The notes: a model not told the origin generated them from the letters alone. DNA of 64,000 nt from Rothia mucilaginosa (GCF_901875305.1 NZ_CABFLY010000003.1:62001-126000); one strand, 5' to 3'; positions 40,456 to 49,092 are shown, numbered from the stretch's first letter. Made by a program: numbers and translations.

Positions 40456-41427
40456 GTGAGTGAAGCAATCGAACTGCTGAAGGCGAATCTGCCGGCTCAT
40501 CCTCCCGTCGAGGCTATTAAGCCGCTGGAGGAGGATTACACCGGTCTGCGCATCCTGGCCGTGCACGCGCACCCGGATGACGAGTCCTCCAAGGGCGCCG
40601 GTACCGCATCCGCGTATATTGCCCGTGGTGCGCGTTTCATGGTTGCGACGATGACCGGCGGTGAGCGCGGTGACATTCTGAATGAGGAGATCGCTAACAG
40701 CCCGCGTGCGCATCGTGATCTGCCGGGCTTGCGCCGTGCCGAGATGGCGGCGGCCCGCGACATTATGGGCATTGAGCACCGCTGGATTGGTTTCTTTGAC
40801 TCGGGTCTACCCGAGGGCGACCCTATGCCGCCTTTACCCTTTGGTAGCTTCGGCACCATGCCCCTGGACCGTGCCGCAGCTCCGCTCGTGCGTTTGGTAC
40901 GCGAGTATCGTCCCCACATCATCATCAGCTACGACGAGATTGGCGGCTACCCGCACCCCGACCACATCATGAGCCACAAGGTGGCCGTTGAAGCCTTTGA
41001 GAAGGCGGGCGACCCCGAAGCATATGTGGGGGAGGGCGAGCCCTGGACTCCGCAGAAACTGTACTATGACCGCGCGTTCAACCCTGAGCGCACCCTGGCC
41101 CTGCACGAGCATCTGCTCGCTACGCACGGTGAGAGCCTGCTGAGCGGCTGGGTTGAGAACATTGCGCACCGTGCAACTTCGGGGGATGCTCCTCGCCATG
41201 AGACCACGACCCGCATCCTGGTTCCCGAGCACTTCGAGCAGCGTGACCGAGCTCTGCGGGCACACGCTTCGCAGGTGGACCCGAATGGCGTGTTCTTCGC
41301 GGTGCCTAACGAGCAGCTGAGGGATCTTTGGCCGTGGGAGGATTACACTCTGGCTGCTTCACGCACCAAGGTGGAGCTGCCCGAATCTAGCCTGGCTGAG
41401 GGTCTGAGCGACTACTACGTCATCTAG
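40456..41427 (+). CDS. mca: Mycothiol S-conjugate amidase
   Basis: Mca cleaves mycothiol conjugates of toxins and antibiotics so that the mercapturate can be exported. The 323-residue zinc amidohydrolase carries the metal motif HAHPDDESSKG near residue 37, TGGERGD, FDSGLPEGDP, and GGYPHPDH, whose His is a likely Zn ligand. DYYVI ends the protein. The GTG at 40456 has AAAGGA 7 bases upstream and gives the normal length; an upstream ATG at 40342 adds 38 Pro-rich residues. Its presence shows that the cell uses mycothiol. Confidence 0.93.
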   Translation: MSEAIELLKANLPAHPPVEAIKPLEEDYTGLRILAVHAHPDDESSKGAGTASAYIARGARFMVATMTGGERGDILNEEIANSPRAHRDLPGLRRAEMAAARDIMGIEHRWIGFFDSGLPEGDPMPPLPFGSFGTMPLDRAAAPLVRLVREYRPHIIISYDEIGGYPHPDHIMSHKVAVEAFEKAGDPEAYVGEGEPWTPQKLYYDRAFNPERTLALHEHLLATHGESLLSGWVENIAHRATSGDAPRHETTTRILVPEHFEQRDRALRAHASQVDPNGVFFAVPNEQLRDLWPWEDYTLAASRTKVELPESSLAEGLSDYYVI

Positions 41428-41579
41428 GGCTCTCTACGATTCTTCTCCACCGTTCTCGGCTCCGCCCCGGTACTTACTGATAGCGGGGTCTGGGGCCTTC
41501 GTGTGAGCACCTGCTTGGGCCCTGAGCATCGACTGCTCAAACTTTGAGTTGATTCTCAGCCCGTCCGTACTCGAAGGGC

Positions 41580-41603
41580 GCCCCGCGGTATATATCCGGG
41601 GCG
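41580..41603 (+). terminator. Hairpin between mca and uppS, overlapping the promoter
   Basis: CGCCCCG pairs with CGGGGCG around an AT-rich loop. TAGAAT at 41604-41609 follows immediately and is the likely uppS -10 box. Confidence 0.55.
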
Positions 41604-41678
41604 TAGAATTAGAGCTTGGGCTCTCAAACCGCAGAGCCCGTGATGCATCCGTTCCGACAGCCGAATGAGGTACGAGCC

Positions 41679-42488
41679 ATGAGCGCCAATGCCCTGCCCG
41701 TGATTACTGTGCACGGTCATGCCAGCAACCCCGGTACTGTCACGGAGCTGACCGTCTACGAGCGGGCCTTGGAGCGCTCGCTGAGCCCTCAAGCCCTGCC
41801 CGCCCACATTGGAGTGTTGGTGGACGGCAACCGCCGTTGGGCGGCTCAGCGCGGCCTGAGCACCCGTGAGGGGCATGCGGCCGGTGCGGAGCGGATTATT
41901 GATTTTCTGGCCTGGTGTACCGAGCTGTCGATTCCGCAGGTGAGCCTGTACATGCTCTCGATTGAGAATCTCAAGCGTCCCGAGCAGGAGTTGACCGGCC
42001 TGGTGGCGGTCATCGATAACTTCTTGGGGCGACTGGTGGACTCTGCCCGAGGTCCGGTGCGAGCCATTGGCAATATTGACCTGATTCCCCGTCAGCTACA
42101 TGAGCGCCTGGACTGGGCGATTGCACAGACGGCGCATTTGCCTGGTGTGCGCGTGAATATTGCGGTGGGGTACGGTGGCCGCCAGGAGATTGTGGATGCG
42201 GTCCGTTCGGTTCTGCGTGAGGCCGCAGTGAAGGGTACCTCCCTCGAGGACTTGGCGGATCTGCTGAACGTTGAGGATATTTCTTCCCACCTGTACACCG
42301 CCGATATGCCCGACCCGGACCTGCTGATTCGTACCTCGGGTGAGCAGCGTCTGTCCGGTTTTATGACCTGGCAGAGCGCGTATTCCGAGTTCTATTTCTG
42401 CCCCGCCTTATGGCCGGATTTCACGCGTGTTGATTTTCTGCGTGCCCTGCGGGACTACGCGAACCGTTCCCGCCGCTTCGGCTCCTAG
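41679..42488 (+). CDS. uppS: Z-isoprenyl diphosphate synthase (UppS family)
   Basis: This 269-residue cis-prenyltransferase makes a polyprenyl diphosphate used as lipid carrier for cell wall and glycan synthesis. The catalytic Asp is in VLVDGNRRWAAQRG. The IPP-binding and elongation motifs follow: LSIENLKRP, VGYGGRQEIV, LLIRTSGEQRLSGFM, and the ending SEFYFCPALWPDF. In mycobacteria the gene near mca makes the short-chain form (omega,E,Z-farnesyl diphosphate), so chain length is uncertain here. The ATG at 41679 has GAGG 8 bases upstream. Confidence 0.93.
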   Translation: MSANALPVITVHGHASNPGTVTELTVYERALERSLSPQALPAHIGVLVDGNRRWAAQRGLSTREGHAAGAERIIDFLAWCTELSIPQVSLYMLSIENLKRPEQELTGLVAVIDNFLGRLVDSARGPVRAIGNIDLIPRQLHERLDWAIAQTAHLPGVRVNIAVGYGGRQEIVDAVRSVLREAAVKGTSLEDLADLLNVEDISSHLYTADMPDPDLLIRTSGEQRLSGFMTWQSAYSEFYFCPALWPDFTRVDFLRALRDYANRSRRFGS

Positions 42489-42589
42489 AAGCTAGGGGCT
42501 AGCGCCGCGGGCGCGTGTTTCTCGGCTGGCTGGTTCCTGACTGGTAGCCTCCAGTAGTACGGCCTCTAGCAATACAGAATGGACGTTCT

Positions 42590-43117
42590 ATGCTCGCTGA
42601 GCTTTCCCGCCTCTACAACGCAGGCGGTGCCTCCGTTATTGCCGCTCTGGTGCTCGGCAGCTACCTGCTGTATTTTTTGTGGTGTGCCCTGCGGCTGTGG
42701 CGTATTGATGTGCGGGAGCACCGGCTGCCGCACCGCATCCTGATTCCTTTGGCTATTGCCACGTATACGGCGCTGCCGGTGTCTTTGCTTTTTGCCGGTC
42801 GCCCCGCCGATATTTGGCGCGTGATCGGTGCCGGTCTGGCGCTGTGGTTCTGCTACGGGCTTCTGCGTATTCTGTCTTTTGGCGCGCTGGGCCGCGGGGA
42901 CGTGAAGCTTGCCGGCATTCTGGGTGGTGTGCTCGGGTACCTGTCTTGGGCGAACCTGGGCTGGGCATCGCTGGTGACGTTCCTTGCCGGTGGTCTGGTG
43001 TCTTTGGCCCTGGTGCTGTTTACGAAGGCGCGCGGTAGCACCCGCATTGCCTTCGGCCCGTTTATGCTTCTGGGTGCGCTGGTGGCGTTGGCTGCTCCGG
43101 CGTATTCTCTGTGGTAG
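42590..43117 (+). CDS. Prepilin peptidase-like aspartic protease (A24 family)
   Basis: This 175-residue membrane protein has about five helices and the A24 catalytic motifs: Asp in WRIDVREHRLP and Asp in GRGDVKLAG. A24 enzymes cut type IV prepilins or pseudopilins at the inner membrane. The N-terminal methylation domain of full prepilin peptidases is missing, as in many Gram-positive homologues. No pilin or secretion genes lie nearby, so the partner is elsewhere. The ribosome site is weak. A stand-alone housekeeping role cannot be excluded. Confidence 0.85.
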   Translation: MLAELSRLYNAGGASVIAALVLGSYLLYFLWCALRLWRIDVREHRLPHRILIPLAIATYTALPVSLLFAGRPADIWRVIGAGLALWFCYGLLRILSFGALGRGDVKLAGILGGVLGYLSWANLGWASLVTFLAGGLVSLALVLFTKARGSTRIAFGPFMLLGALVALAAPAYSLW

Positions 43118-43244
43118 ATTCCGAAGTAGGGCGACCGTCCGGCTAAGTGGCGGGCTCGTTCTTCGTGCGGCTCGCGGCTGTTCGCTCTGCTCTCTAGCAC
43201 CTATTTCCCAGCTGAACTGCTGGGGCTTTTGAAAGGTTGATGTT

Positions 43245-43751
43245 ATGCCTACTCCTCCCTATATCCGTAAGTTGCGTGAGCGGATTGGTTCGGATTACCT
43301 GTGGCTGTCCGGTGCGACGGCTGTGGTGTACCGTGAGCAGGATTCTAAGGTGCTGCTGGTGCGCCGTAGCGATAACGGGGCGTGGACCCCGATCACGGGC
43401 ATTGTGGACCCGGGAGAGAGCCCCGCACTGACCTGCCTGCGTGAGGCGCAGGAGGAGGCTAACGTGCAGATTGAGGTGCTGGAACTGGCGCAGGTGAAGG
43501 CCGACCCGCCGATGCAGTTCGGTAATGGTGACCGCTGCCAGTTCTTGGATCATACGTTCCTGTGCCGCTGGGTTTCTGGTGAGGCGAAGGTGAACGATGA
43601 GGAGTCTTCGCAGGTGCGTTGGGTGGATGTGTCTGACCCGGCGGAGCGTGCGTTGCTTTCTGAGCGGATGCTGGACCGTATTGATGCGGCGCTGAACTAT
43701 GACGGCCACTGCCGTTTTGGTTTGGAGTCGGTGCCGCCGGAAGAGTACTAG
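43245..43751 (+). CDS. Nudix hydrolase
   Basis: A 168-residue protein with a full Nudix box, GIVDPGESPALTCLREAQEE (residues ~49-68), which binds Mg2+ and cuts nucleoside diphosphates linked to another group. Length and layout suit an ADP-ribose or (d)NTP pyrophosphatase, but the substrate is unknown. AAAGG lies 8 bases before the ATG at 43245. It is the last core gene before the island; its terminator is the left copy of the 44-bp repeat. Confidence 0.9.
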   Translation: MPTPPYIRKLRERIGSDYLWLSGATAVVYREQDSKVLLVRRSDNGAWTPITGIVDPGESPALTCLREAQEEANVQIEVLELAQVKADPPMQFGNGDRCQFLDHTFLCRWVSGEAKVNDEESSQVRWVDVSDPAERALLSERMLDRIDAALNYDGHCRFGLESVPPEEY

Positions 43752-43798
43752 ACCGGCTACTGAGACTGAACAGAAGCCGCCGAATGAGGCATGTAGAT

Positions 43799-43842
43799 AC
43801 AGAAGGAGGGGCGACCCGCCGTCATGGCGAGTCGCCCCTCCC
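43799..43842 (+). repeat. Left 44-bp direct repeat, also a terminator
   Basis: Identical over 44 bp to 47500-47543. It forms a stem of GGAGGGGCGAC and CGCC arms with their complements. Here it is followed by CATTTTTA, giving a T-run, so it probably ends the Nudix transcript. The pair brackets the accessory island. Confidence 0.9.
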
Positions 43843-44015
43843 AGCATTTTTATGACAGTGTGTTACATGTTATTGGGTGGTTCTTCCTGTTTTTCTGTGG
43901 GATTGAAGAGCTAAAATCCCAAGTTTTGCTGTGGCTTTGCCTTGTTTATGTCTTTTTTACTTTAAGTTGTGCCTGTGTGTCGAATTATGAGTGGTGTACA
44001 TGAGATGCTTTATGT

Positions 44016-44561
44016 ATGACACAGGTTACATCGGGAGTGGTGGCCCCATATCAGTCACCCGAGAAAATTCGTTCACGTGATGTTCAGATGACTGCAGTTG
44101 CTTTCCTTGAGACTCGAACAATTCTTGTCTCTGGAACCCTGGAAACCAGTGACCGGGCGGTCATGGTTACCTATGATTTGCCTTCAGAAGGTGAGTGGAC
44201 CTTCATTAAGGTAGAGACAAACCTGTCTAATCAATCTTGGAGCAGCTGGATTATGAGCGTAGACGATGACGGTGAATTTGTGGAGGATTCTGCTCGTCCG
44301 GCTATCTCGCAACAGTTCTCACAGGTCGTCTATAGCGCTGATCATCGGAGGTTGGGATTTTTTGATGGTGAGGTTCGACCGGGAGAGGCAGTCCTGAAGC
44401 AGTTTACCGTTCGAGCTCCGTCGCGTCGGTTTTACATGAGTCACGGACGTAGGCATCGCCCTCAGGGAACCCCTGTTGATGAGATTTTCTCTGAAATTCT
44501 AGAGGGGTACACTCTGGATTCTTCTTACGAAATTTTTGTTCCAGTTGAAATTCGCTATTAG
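44016..44561 (+). CDS. Unknown beta-rich protein in the island
   Basis: This 181-residue protein has no signal peptide or membrane segment. Alternating hydrophobic residues (TRTILVSGTLE, RAVMVTYDLP, EWTFIKVETN) suggest a beta-sheet fold. A C-terminal basic stretch (SHGRRHRPQG) precedes an acidic end. I do not recognise a family. The ATG at 44016 has no strong ribosome site; a stop at 44001 limits any extension. Base composition lies between the AT-rich trio and the chromosome. A hairpin ends it, so it may be separate from the downstream operon, though it reads the same way. Confidence 0.6.
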   Translation: MTQVTSGVVAPYQSPEKIRSRDVQMTAVAFLETRTILVSGTLETSDRAVMVTYDLPSEGEWTFIKVETNLSNQSWSSWIMSVDDDGEFVEDSARPAISQQFSQVVYSADHRRLGFFDGEVRPGEAVLKQFTVRAPSRRFYMSHGRRHRPQGTPVDEIFSEILEGYTLDSSYEIFVPVEIRY

Positions 44562-44562
44562 T

Positions 44563-44604
44563 AAAATGCCTACCTATCTTGTAATAGGTAGGCATTTTAG
44601 GAGG
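44563..44604 (+). promoter_or_regulatory. Hairpin fused to the ribosome site of the FAD gene
   Basis: AAAATGCCTACCTA (44563-44576) pairs perfectly with TAGGTAGGCATTTT (44585-44598). AGGAGG follows at 44599-44604, with no bases between, and ATG is at 44610. It can act as terminator of the first gene, or shield the 5' end of the operon mRNA, or control access to the ribosome site. Confidence 0.6.
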
Positions 44605-44609
44605 TAAGT

Positions 44610-45866
44610 ATGGGAAACTATAAAAATTACTTTTTTGTGCCACCTGGATATTTGTTGGATAGCCCCAGGGGGAGGCAGGAAATTTTGAAAAATGTAGTTG
44701 ATTTGCATGAGATGCCCTCATTTCATGACTATATCGATTCTGAAGGTTATTTGGATGTGGTTATAGTCGGGGGAGGTTTGTCTGGAATCAATCTTGCCTC
44801 ATCTATCTTTCATGTTGATGGATTAAAGTATGTAATTATTGATCCACATAAAAGGTTGGGCGACAAATTTTTGTCCATGTGTAATTCAATTGGTCAAAAT
44901 GTAATGAGGTCTCCATATGAACATCATCCAGGTTGCCAATTTGTTCACGATTGTGAACTAGTGGATTTTGCTCGGATTAAATATAGTTTCCTTACTGAGA
45001 CGGAAAGGGAACAAGTTAAAATGTCAATCATGGGGCATCGGTCTATAGTTCCTATGGATGTTTTTGAAGGGTTCATGCATCATGTGATTGAATTGCATGA
45101 ACTCGAAAAAAGGCACATTGAGGATGAAGTGAAAAATATTTCCAAGATGGGTGGATATTATACTGTTTCGCTTAAATCTGGAATTATGCTTAAATCTCGA
45201 AATGTTGTTTTTTGCACTGGTCAAGAATCTATTGAAGTACCAGATGGGTATAGTACCCCCTGGGACTTGAATACTCTTCAGGAGGCAAGGCCAGGAGATA
45301 AGTTTGCGGTATTTGGAGGTGGGCAAACAGCTGCTACTTTGACTTATGCGCTCTTGAAATTAGGTGCTAACGTTGATTTATATCATAGAGGCGAGTCTAT
45401 TACTTTTCGTTGCGCAGATGTTCCTGCTGAGTTTTTCAGGCCTGAAGGGCGAGAAAAATACAGAAAAAGTTCATCTTTAGGATTTAAAAAATCTTCAGTT
45501 ATGCATGAGTATTTAGATATATTTAATGCTTATAGGACTAAAGGATTCCTAAATATTTATCCAATGGCTCAGCTGAAAGACCGTTCTATCTATGTAGATG
45601 GAATTAGGGTTGATGGTGAAGGGATGGGTTATAAAAAAATTATTCTCTGTTTTGGTTTGGTGCCGAAGAGTTTTCGTTGCCTTATTGATGAGAGTATAGA
45701 TATCTGGGATGTGGACTATTGGTGTGCTATTCATGATGGATTGTATGTGTTGGGGGCCGGGGCTGAGGCTGCGTTGGGTCCTGCGGCTAAGAATATTGAT
45801 GGGCATAGAGTTGGTGTGATTAGAATTTTGGATTCTATTACAAGGAAGGGCGAAAAACTAAAATGA
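44610..45866 (+). CDS. FAD/NAD(P)-binding oxidoreductase, monooxygenase-like
   Basis: A 418-residue flavoprotein of the flavin-monooxygenase/CzcO-like superfamily. The FAD motif is VVIVGGGLSGINLASSI near residue 50. The second nucleotide-binding motif is FAVFGGGQTAATLTYALL near residue 235. QNVMRSPYEHHPG and VLGAGAEAALGP are also visible. It resembles N-hydroxylating or Baeyer-Villiger enzymes in layout, but the substrate is unknown. AGGAGG gives a strong start. The gene is very AT-rich, with many TTA and AAA codons, unlike its neighbours, which points to horizontal transfer. Its ATGA stop overlaps the next start, so the two proteins are translationally coupled. Confidence 0.8.
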   Translation: MGNYKNYFFVPPGYLLDSPRGRQEILKNVVDLHEMPSFHDYIDSEGYLDVVIVGGGLSGINLASSIFHVDGLKYVIIDPHKRLGDKFLSMCNSIGQNVMRSPYEHHPGCQFVHDCELVDFARIKYSFLTETEREQVKMSIMGHRSIVPMDVFEGFMHHVIELHELEKRHIEDEVKNISKMGGYYTVSLKSGIMLKSRNVVFCTGQESIEVPDGYSTPWDLNTLQEARPGDKFAVFGGGQTAATLTYALLKLGANVDLYHRGESITFRCADVPAEFFRPEGREKYRKSSSLGFKKSSVMHEYLDIFNAYRTKGFLNIYPMAQLKDRSIYVDGIRVDGEGMGYKKIILCFGLVPKSFRCLIDESIDIWDVDYWCAIHDGLYVLGAGAEAALGPAAKNIDGHRVGVIRILDSITRKGEKLK

Positions 45867-46240
45867 AATATTCTGATTTAGTTAAGAGTTTGCCTGATGA
45901 CTATCCAGGTATTTCTCAATGTGAAATTGTTATGATGTCTTTGGGAAATGAAGTTTTGTATGCTTCTCTTCAAGATTCATTAGGGTCCTGCAGGGGTGCA
46001 ATGTGTTTGGGGGAGCATATTTTAAGAGGCGAAATTCTATCTCATAGGAATTGGCCTGTATGTAAGGAGGTGGAGGATACTGTCAATATTGTCTCTAGTA
46101 AAGTTCAGATTCCTAGGACAACATTTCATTATTCTGCCTATAAATCTTTAAGGCATGCCATTTTCTGTGAACTAGGATCATCGTGTTCATCACAATTGTT
46201 AGCAGCTATTTTGATGCGTGCTGGGAAGAGGAAAGCATGA
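45863..46240 (+). CDS. Small cysteine-containing protein, unknown
   Basis: This 125-residue protein belongs to no family I recognise. It has six cysteines, notably in SCRGAMC, WPVC and CELGSSC. They could bind metal or a cofactor, or form a redox pair. The spacing does not match any iron-sulfur or radical-SAM motif I know. It is as AT-rich as the FAD gene. Both ends overlap its neighbours by ATGA (45863-45866 and 46237-46240), so it is made in fixed proportion with the oxidoreductase and the transporter. It might be a partner or substrate-like carrier of the flavoenzyme. Confidence 0.7.
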   Translation: MKYSDLVKSLPDDYPGISQCEIVMMSLGNEVLYASLQDSLGSCRGAMCLGEHILRGEILSHRNWPVCKEVEDTVNIVSSKVQIPRTTFHYSAYKSLRHAIFCELGSSCSSQLLAAILMRAGKRKA

Positions 46241-47454
46241 CAACACATAAAATACCCTGGAGAATCTACGTAGCCCTTATCGGCTCTCTGGTAGGTACAG
46301 GAATATATTCCTTCGCCCTACCCATCGCGATTCTCGCTAGTACAGGCGAAATTGGGTTGGCTGGCGTGATGGCAGTAGCCATGCAAATCCCCAATATCGC
46401 CTTGGCATATCCACTAGCAACCCTATCTGATAGTCTGCCTCGAAAACCTATGATTGTGATTGCCGGGGCAGTAAACATCCTCAGCATCCTTACCTTGGCG
46501 TTGATGATTGAGCAGCATATGCTGTCATGGTTCGCCATCGCCGCACTAGGATTTGTGAGCGGTGTCTTCTCCGAGCTGGCTGCTGCCTCAGAAGCAGGAT
46601 ATATTCCGCAGCTTCTCGGACGAGAAAACCTTCTTTCGTACAATGCACGTCGTGAAATTTGTGAGGGAATATCCGCAATCATTGCGCCCCCTACAGCAGG
46701 ATTTATTGTTCTTGTCGCGGGTGCAACGGTCGGTCTTATCGTCCCGGTGCTCCTTTTCGGAGCGGCAACTATTTCATACGCAACGTTGCCATCCGTAGAG
46801 ATGGAAACTAAAACTGAGCAACGCGAAACCGTACAACATGGGTTTATTCACCGCATGTTTGACGGTATCCAATACATGTTCTCCGGCGCCCCGCAGAGAC
46901 TTATCCTTGTCTACACGTTCTTCTTGGCGGCAGCTACAGCATCGTATTCACTCATCATTATTTACCGCCTGTACGAGGAACTCACTTTTGAAGCCTCAGT
47001 GGTAGGCATGATTATGGCCTGCAGCGGTATCGGCGGTATTGTCGCGGCACTCATCATCGATCGTTTCCTCTCTTTCGAGAACACACGAGGAATGCTGCTG
47101 GTCGCCAATGTCGTATCCCTGCTCGGAATACCGCTCGTCACCATCAGCAATAACCCCGTAGTGCTCGGCGCCCTGCTCTTCATCCTGGACGTAGGATGGG
47201 CATCAGCTTTCATCTTCTCCAACAATCTGCGTGACTGCATTACACCGAATGAGCTACTGGGGCGTGCCAGCTCCCTTGACGGTGCCGTGTTTGGGCTAGG
47301 AACGCTGTACTCCATGGGTGCGGTAGCACTGATGCTTGACCATCTCGGCTCCTTCAACGCTGCACTCGTCGTCAGTATCCCGGCTGTACTCTGCCTCATC
47401 TACACGCTGGTCCACTATAAACAGTTCAAAGTGTTCAATATTGTTGAACAATAG
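46237..47454 (+). CDS. MFS transporter, probable exporter
   Basis: A 405-residue major facilitator with about 12 hydrophobic helices. The loop DSLPRKPMIV matches the MFS motif A region between helices 2 and 3. LLGRENLLSYNARREI and a second-half RFLSFENTRG follow. The type (EntS-like, MFS_3/MFS_5) often exports siderophores, macrolides or other small molecules. The start at 46237 is chosen over 46183 because GAGGAAAG lies before it and it overlaps the previous stop by ATGA. Its base composition is closer to the chromosome than that of the two genes before it. Confidence 0.87.
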   Translation: MTTHKIPWRIYVALIGSLVGTGIYSFALPIAILASTGEIGLAGVMAVAMQIPNIALAYPLATLSDSLPRKPMIVIAGAVNILSILTLALMIEQHMLSWFAIAALGFVSGVFSELAAASEAGYIPQLLGRENLLSYNARREICEGISAIIAPPTAGFIVLVAGATVGLIVPVLLFGAATISYATLPSVEMETKTEQRETVQHGFIHRMFDGIQYMFSGAPQRLILVYTFFLAAATASYSLIIIYRLYEELTFEASVVGMIMACSGIGGIVAALIIDRFLSFENTRGMLLVANVVSLLGIPLVTISNNPVVLGALLFILDVGWASAFIFSNNLRDCITPNELLGRASSLDGAVFGLGTLYSMGAVALMLDHLGSFNAALVVSIPAVLCLIYTLVHYKQFKVFNIVEQ

Positions 47455-47499
47455 TGAGGACCTGCTGCCAACTCAATGACGGGGGGGCGAAGAACATAC

Positions 47500-47543
47500 A
47501 CAGAAGGAGGGGCGACCCGCCGTCATGGCGAGTCGCCCCTCCC
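47500..47543 (-). repeat. Right 44-bp direct repeat, also a terminator for fumC
   Basis: An exact copy of 43799-43842. It lies 46 bp after fumC on the minus strand and probably ends the fumC transcript. It marks the right edge of the island. Confidence 0.9.
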
Positions 47544-47589
47544 CCTATGGTTAAGCCGCGCACCTCAACCGAGGTTCAGGCGGGTGAGA

Positions 47590-48996
47590 TTAGAAGTTGC
47601 CCAGCATCTTGGTGACGTCCAGAGCCGCATCCAGCCGCTCCTCAGTCACTTCGCCGCGCTCCACGTAACCCAGAGCCACAACTGCCTCGCGGACAGTCAC
47701 CTTGTGAGCCACCGAGTACTTAGCAATCTTCGCAGCAGCTTCATAACCAATCAGCTTGTTCAGCGGGGTCACGGTCGACGGCGAAGCCTCAGCCAGGAAG
47801 CGGCAACGCTCAACGTTAGCGGTCAGACCGTCAACCATCTTCTCAGCGGCAACGCGAGAAACATTAGCGAGCAGGCGAATCGACTGCAGCAGGTTAGCGG
47901 CCATCACCGGAATGCCCACGTTCAGCTCAAACGCGCCGTTAGTAGAAGACAGGGCAATGGTTGCGTCGTTACCGATGACCTGGGCGGCAACCTGAATGGT
48001 TGCCTCACAAATCACGGGGTTGACCTTACCGGGCATAATCGAGGAGCCGGGCTGCAGGTCGGGGATGTGCAGCTCGCCCAGGCCGGTGTTCGGGCCCGAA
48101 CCCATCCAGCGGATGTCGTTGCTGATCTTCATCAGGCCGTACGCAAGGGTGCGCAGCTGACCGGAAACCTCAATCAGGCCGTCACGGTTAGCCTGAGCTT
48201 CGAAGTGGTTACGAGCCTCGGTCAGGGGCAGGCCGGTCTCCTCAGCGAGCAGCTCAATCACACGAGCCGAGAAGCCAGCCGGGGTGTTAATACCGGTACC
48301 CACAGCGGTACCGCCCAGGGGAACCTCAGCCACGCGGGGCAGGGAAGCGTTCACACGCTCAATGCCGTAACGCACGGTTGCGGCGTAGCCGGAGAACTCC
48401 TGACCCAGGGTGATGGGGGTTGCGTCCATCAGGTGGGTACGACCGGACTTCACAACGTCCTTGAACTCTGCGGACTTGCGCTCCAGAGACTCAGCGAGCA
48501 CCTCGAGAGCGGGAATCAGGTCCTTCACCAGAGCCTCGGTCACAGCAACGTGCACGGAGGTGGGGAAGACGTCGTTGGAGGACTGGGAAGCGTTCACGTG
48601 GTCGTTGGGGTGAACCTCAATGCCCTTGGACTCCAGGGAACGGGTTGCCAGGGTTGCCAGGACCTCGTTCGCGTTCATGTTCGAGGAGGTACCGGAGCCG
48701 GTCTGGAAGACGTCAATGGGGAAGTGGGCGTCGTATTTACCGGTTGCTACCAGATCCGCTGCGTCGCGAATAGCCTGGGCGCGCTCAGCGTCGAGCACCT
48801 TGAGTTCCTCATTGGCGGTCGCGGCTGCCTTCTTCACGAGGGCAAGCGCACGAATATGGGCGGATTCGAGGGTCTGACCCGAAATTGGGAAGTTCTCGAC
48901 TGCGCGCTGGGTCTGTGCACGGTAGAGTGCATCAGCCGGAACGCGAACTTCGCCCATGGTGTCATGTTCAATGCGGTATTCAATGTTTTCAGCCAT
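47590..48996 (-). CDS. fumC: Class II fumarate hydratase
   Basis: FumC hydrates fumarate to malate without an iron-sulfur cluster, the step after succinate dehydrogenase. The 468-residue protein has [41 protein letters not shown], and the signature [12 protein letters not shown] at about residues 318-329, the catalytic Ser loop. The start at 48996 is chosen because TATCCT lies 6 bases upstream, suggesting a leaderless mRNA, and because it gives the usual N-terminus; a longer frame reaches 49035. Confidence 0.97.
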   Translation of the reverse strand: MAENIEYRIEHDTMGEVRVPADALYRAQTQRAVENFPISGQTLESAHIRALALVKKAAATANEELKVLDAERAQAIRDAADLVATGKYDAHFPIDVFQTGSGTSSNMNANEVLATLATRSLESKGIEVHPNDHVNASQSSNDVFPTSVHVAVTEALVKDLIPALEVLAESLERKSAEFKDVVKSGRTHLMDATPITLGQEFSGYAATVRYGIERVNASLPRVAEVPLGGTAVGTGINTPAGFSARVIELLAEETGLPLTEARNHFEAQANRDGLIEVSGQLRTLAYGLMKISNDIRWMGSGPNTGLGELHIPDLQPGSSIMPGKVNPVICEATIQVAAQVIGNDATIALSSTNGAFELNVGIPVMAANLLQSIRLLANVSRVAAEKMVDGLTANVERCRFLAEASPSTVTPLNKLIGYEAAAKIAKYSVAHKVTVREAVVALGYVERGEVTEERLDAALDVTKMLGNF

Positions 48997-49092
48997 ACCT
49001 CTAGGATAGGCGCTTAAAGTGGCTCTCGTCGCCAAAATCCGGTGTCAGAAAACGAAAAACGCTCATAAATTTTGCAGGGTTCAGAGCATGGG

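Larger units (their letters stand above)
43843..47499. mobile_element. Accessory island between 44-bp direct repeats
   Basis: The interval has four genes absent from the usual neighbourhood and is clearly richer in A and T than its flanks, most of all at 44610-46240. No transposase, integrase or tRNA lies inside. Terminal direct repeats could have formed by duplication at insertion or by homologous exchange at the terminator. The composition varies along it, so it may have been built in steps. Confidence 0.75.

Noticed and set aside
44610..45866. Flavoenzyme as a siderophore N-hydroxylase (IucD/PvdA type)
   Set aside because: The two nucleotide-binding motifs fit, but the N-terminus and other siderophore-hydroxylase motifs are not recognisable and no siderophore genes lie nearby; kept as a general monooxygenase-like call.
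43843..47499. Island as an insertion sequence or phage
   Set aside because: No transposase, integrase or phage gene is visible, and the ends are direct repeats of a terminator rather than inverted repeats.
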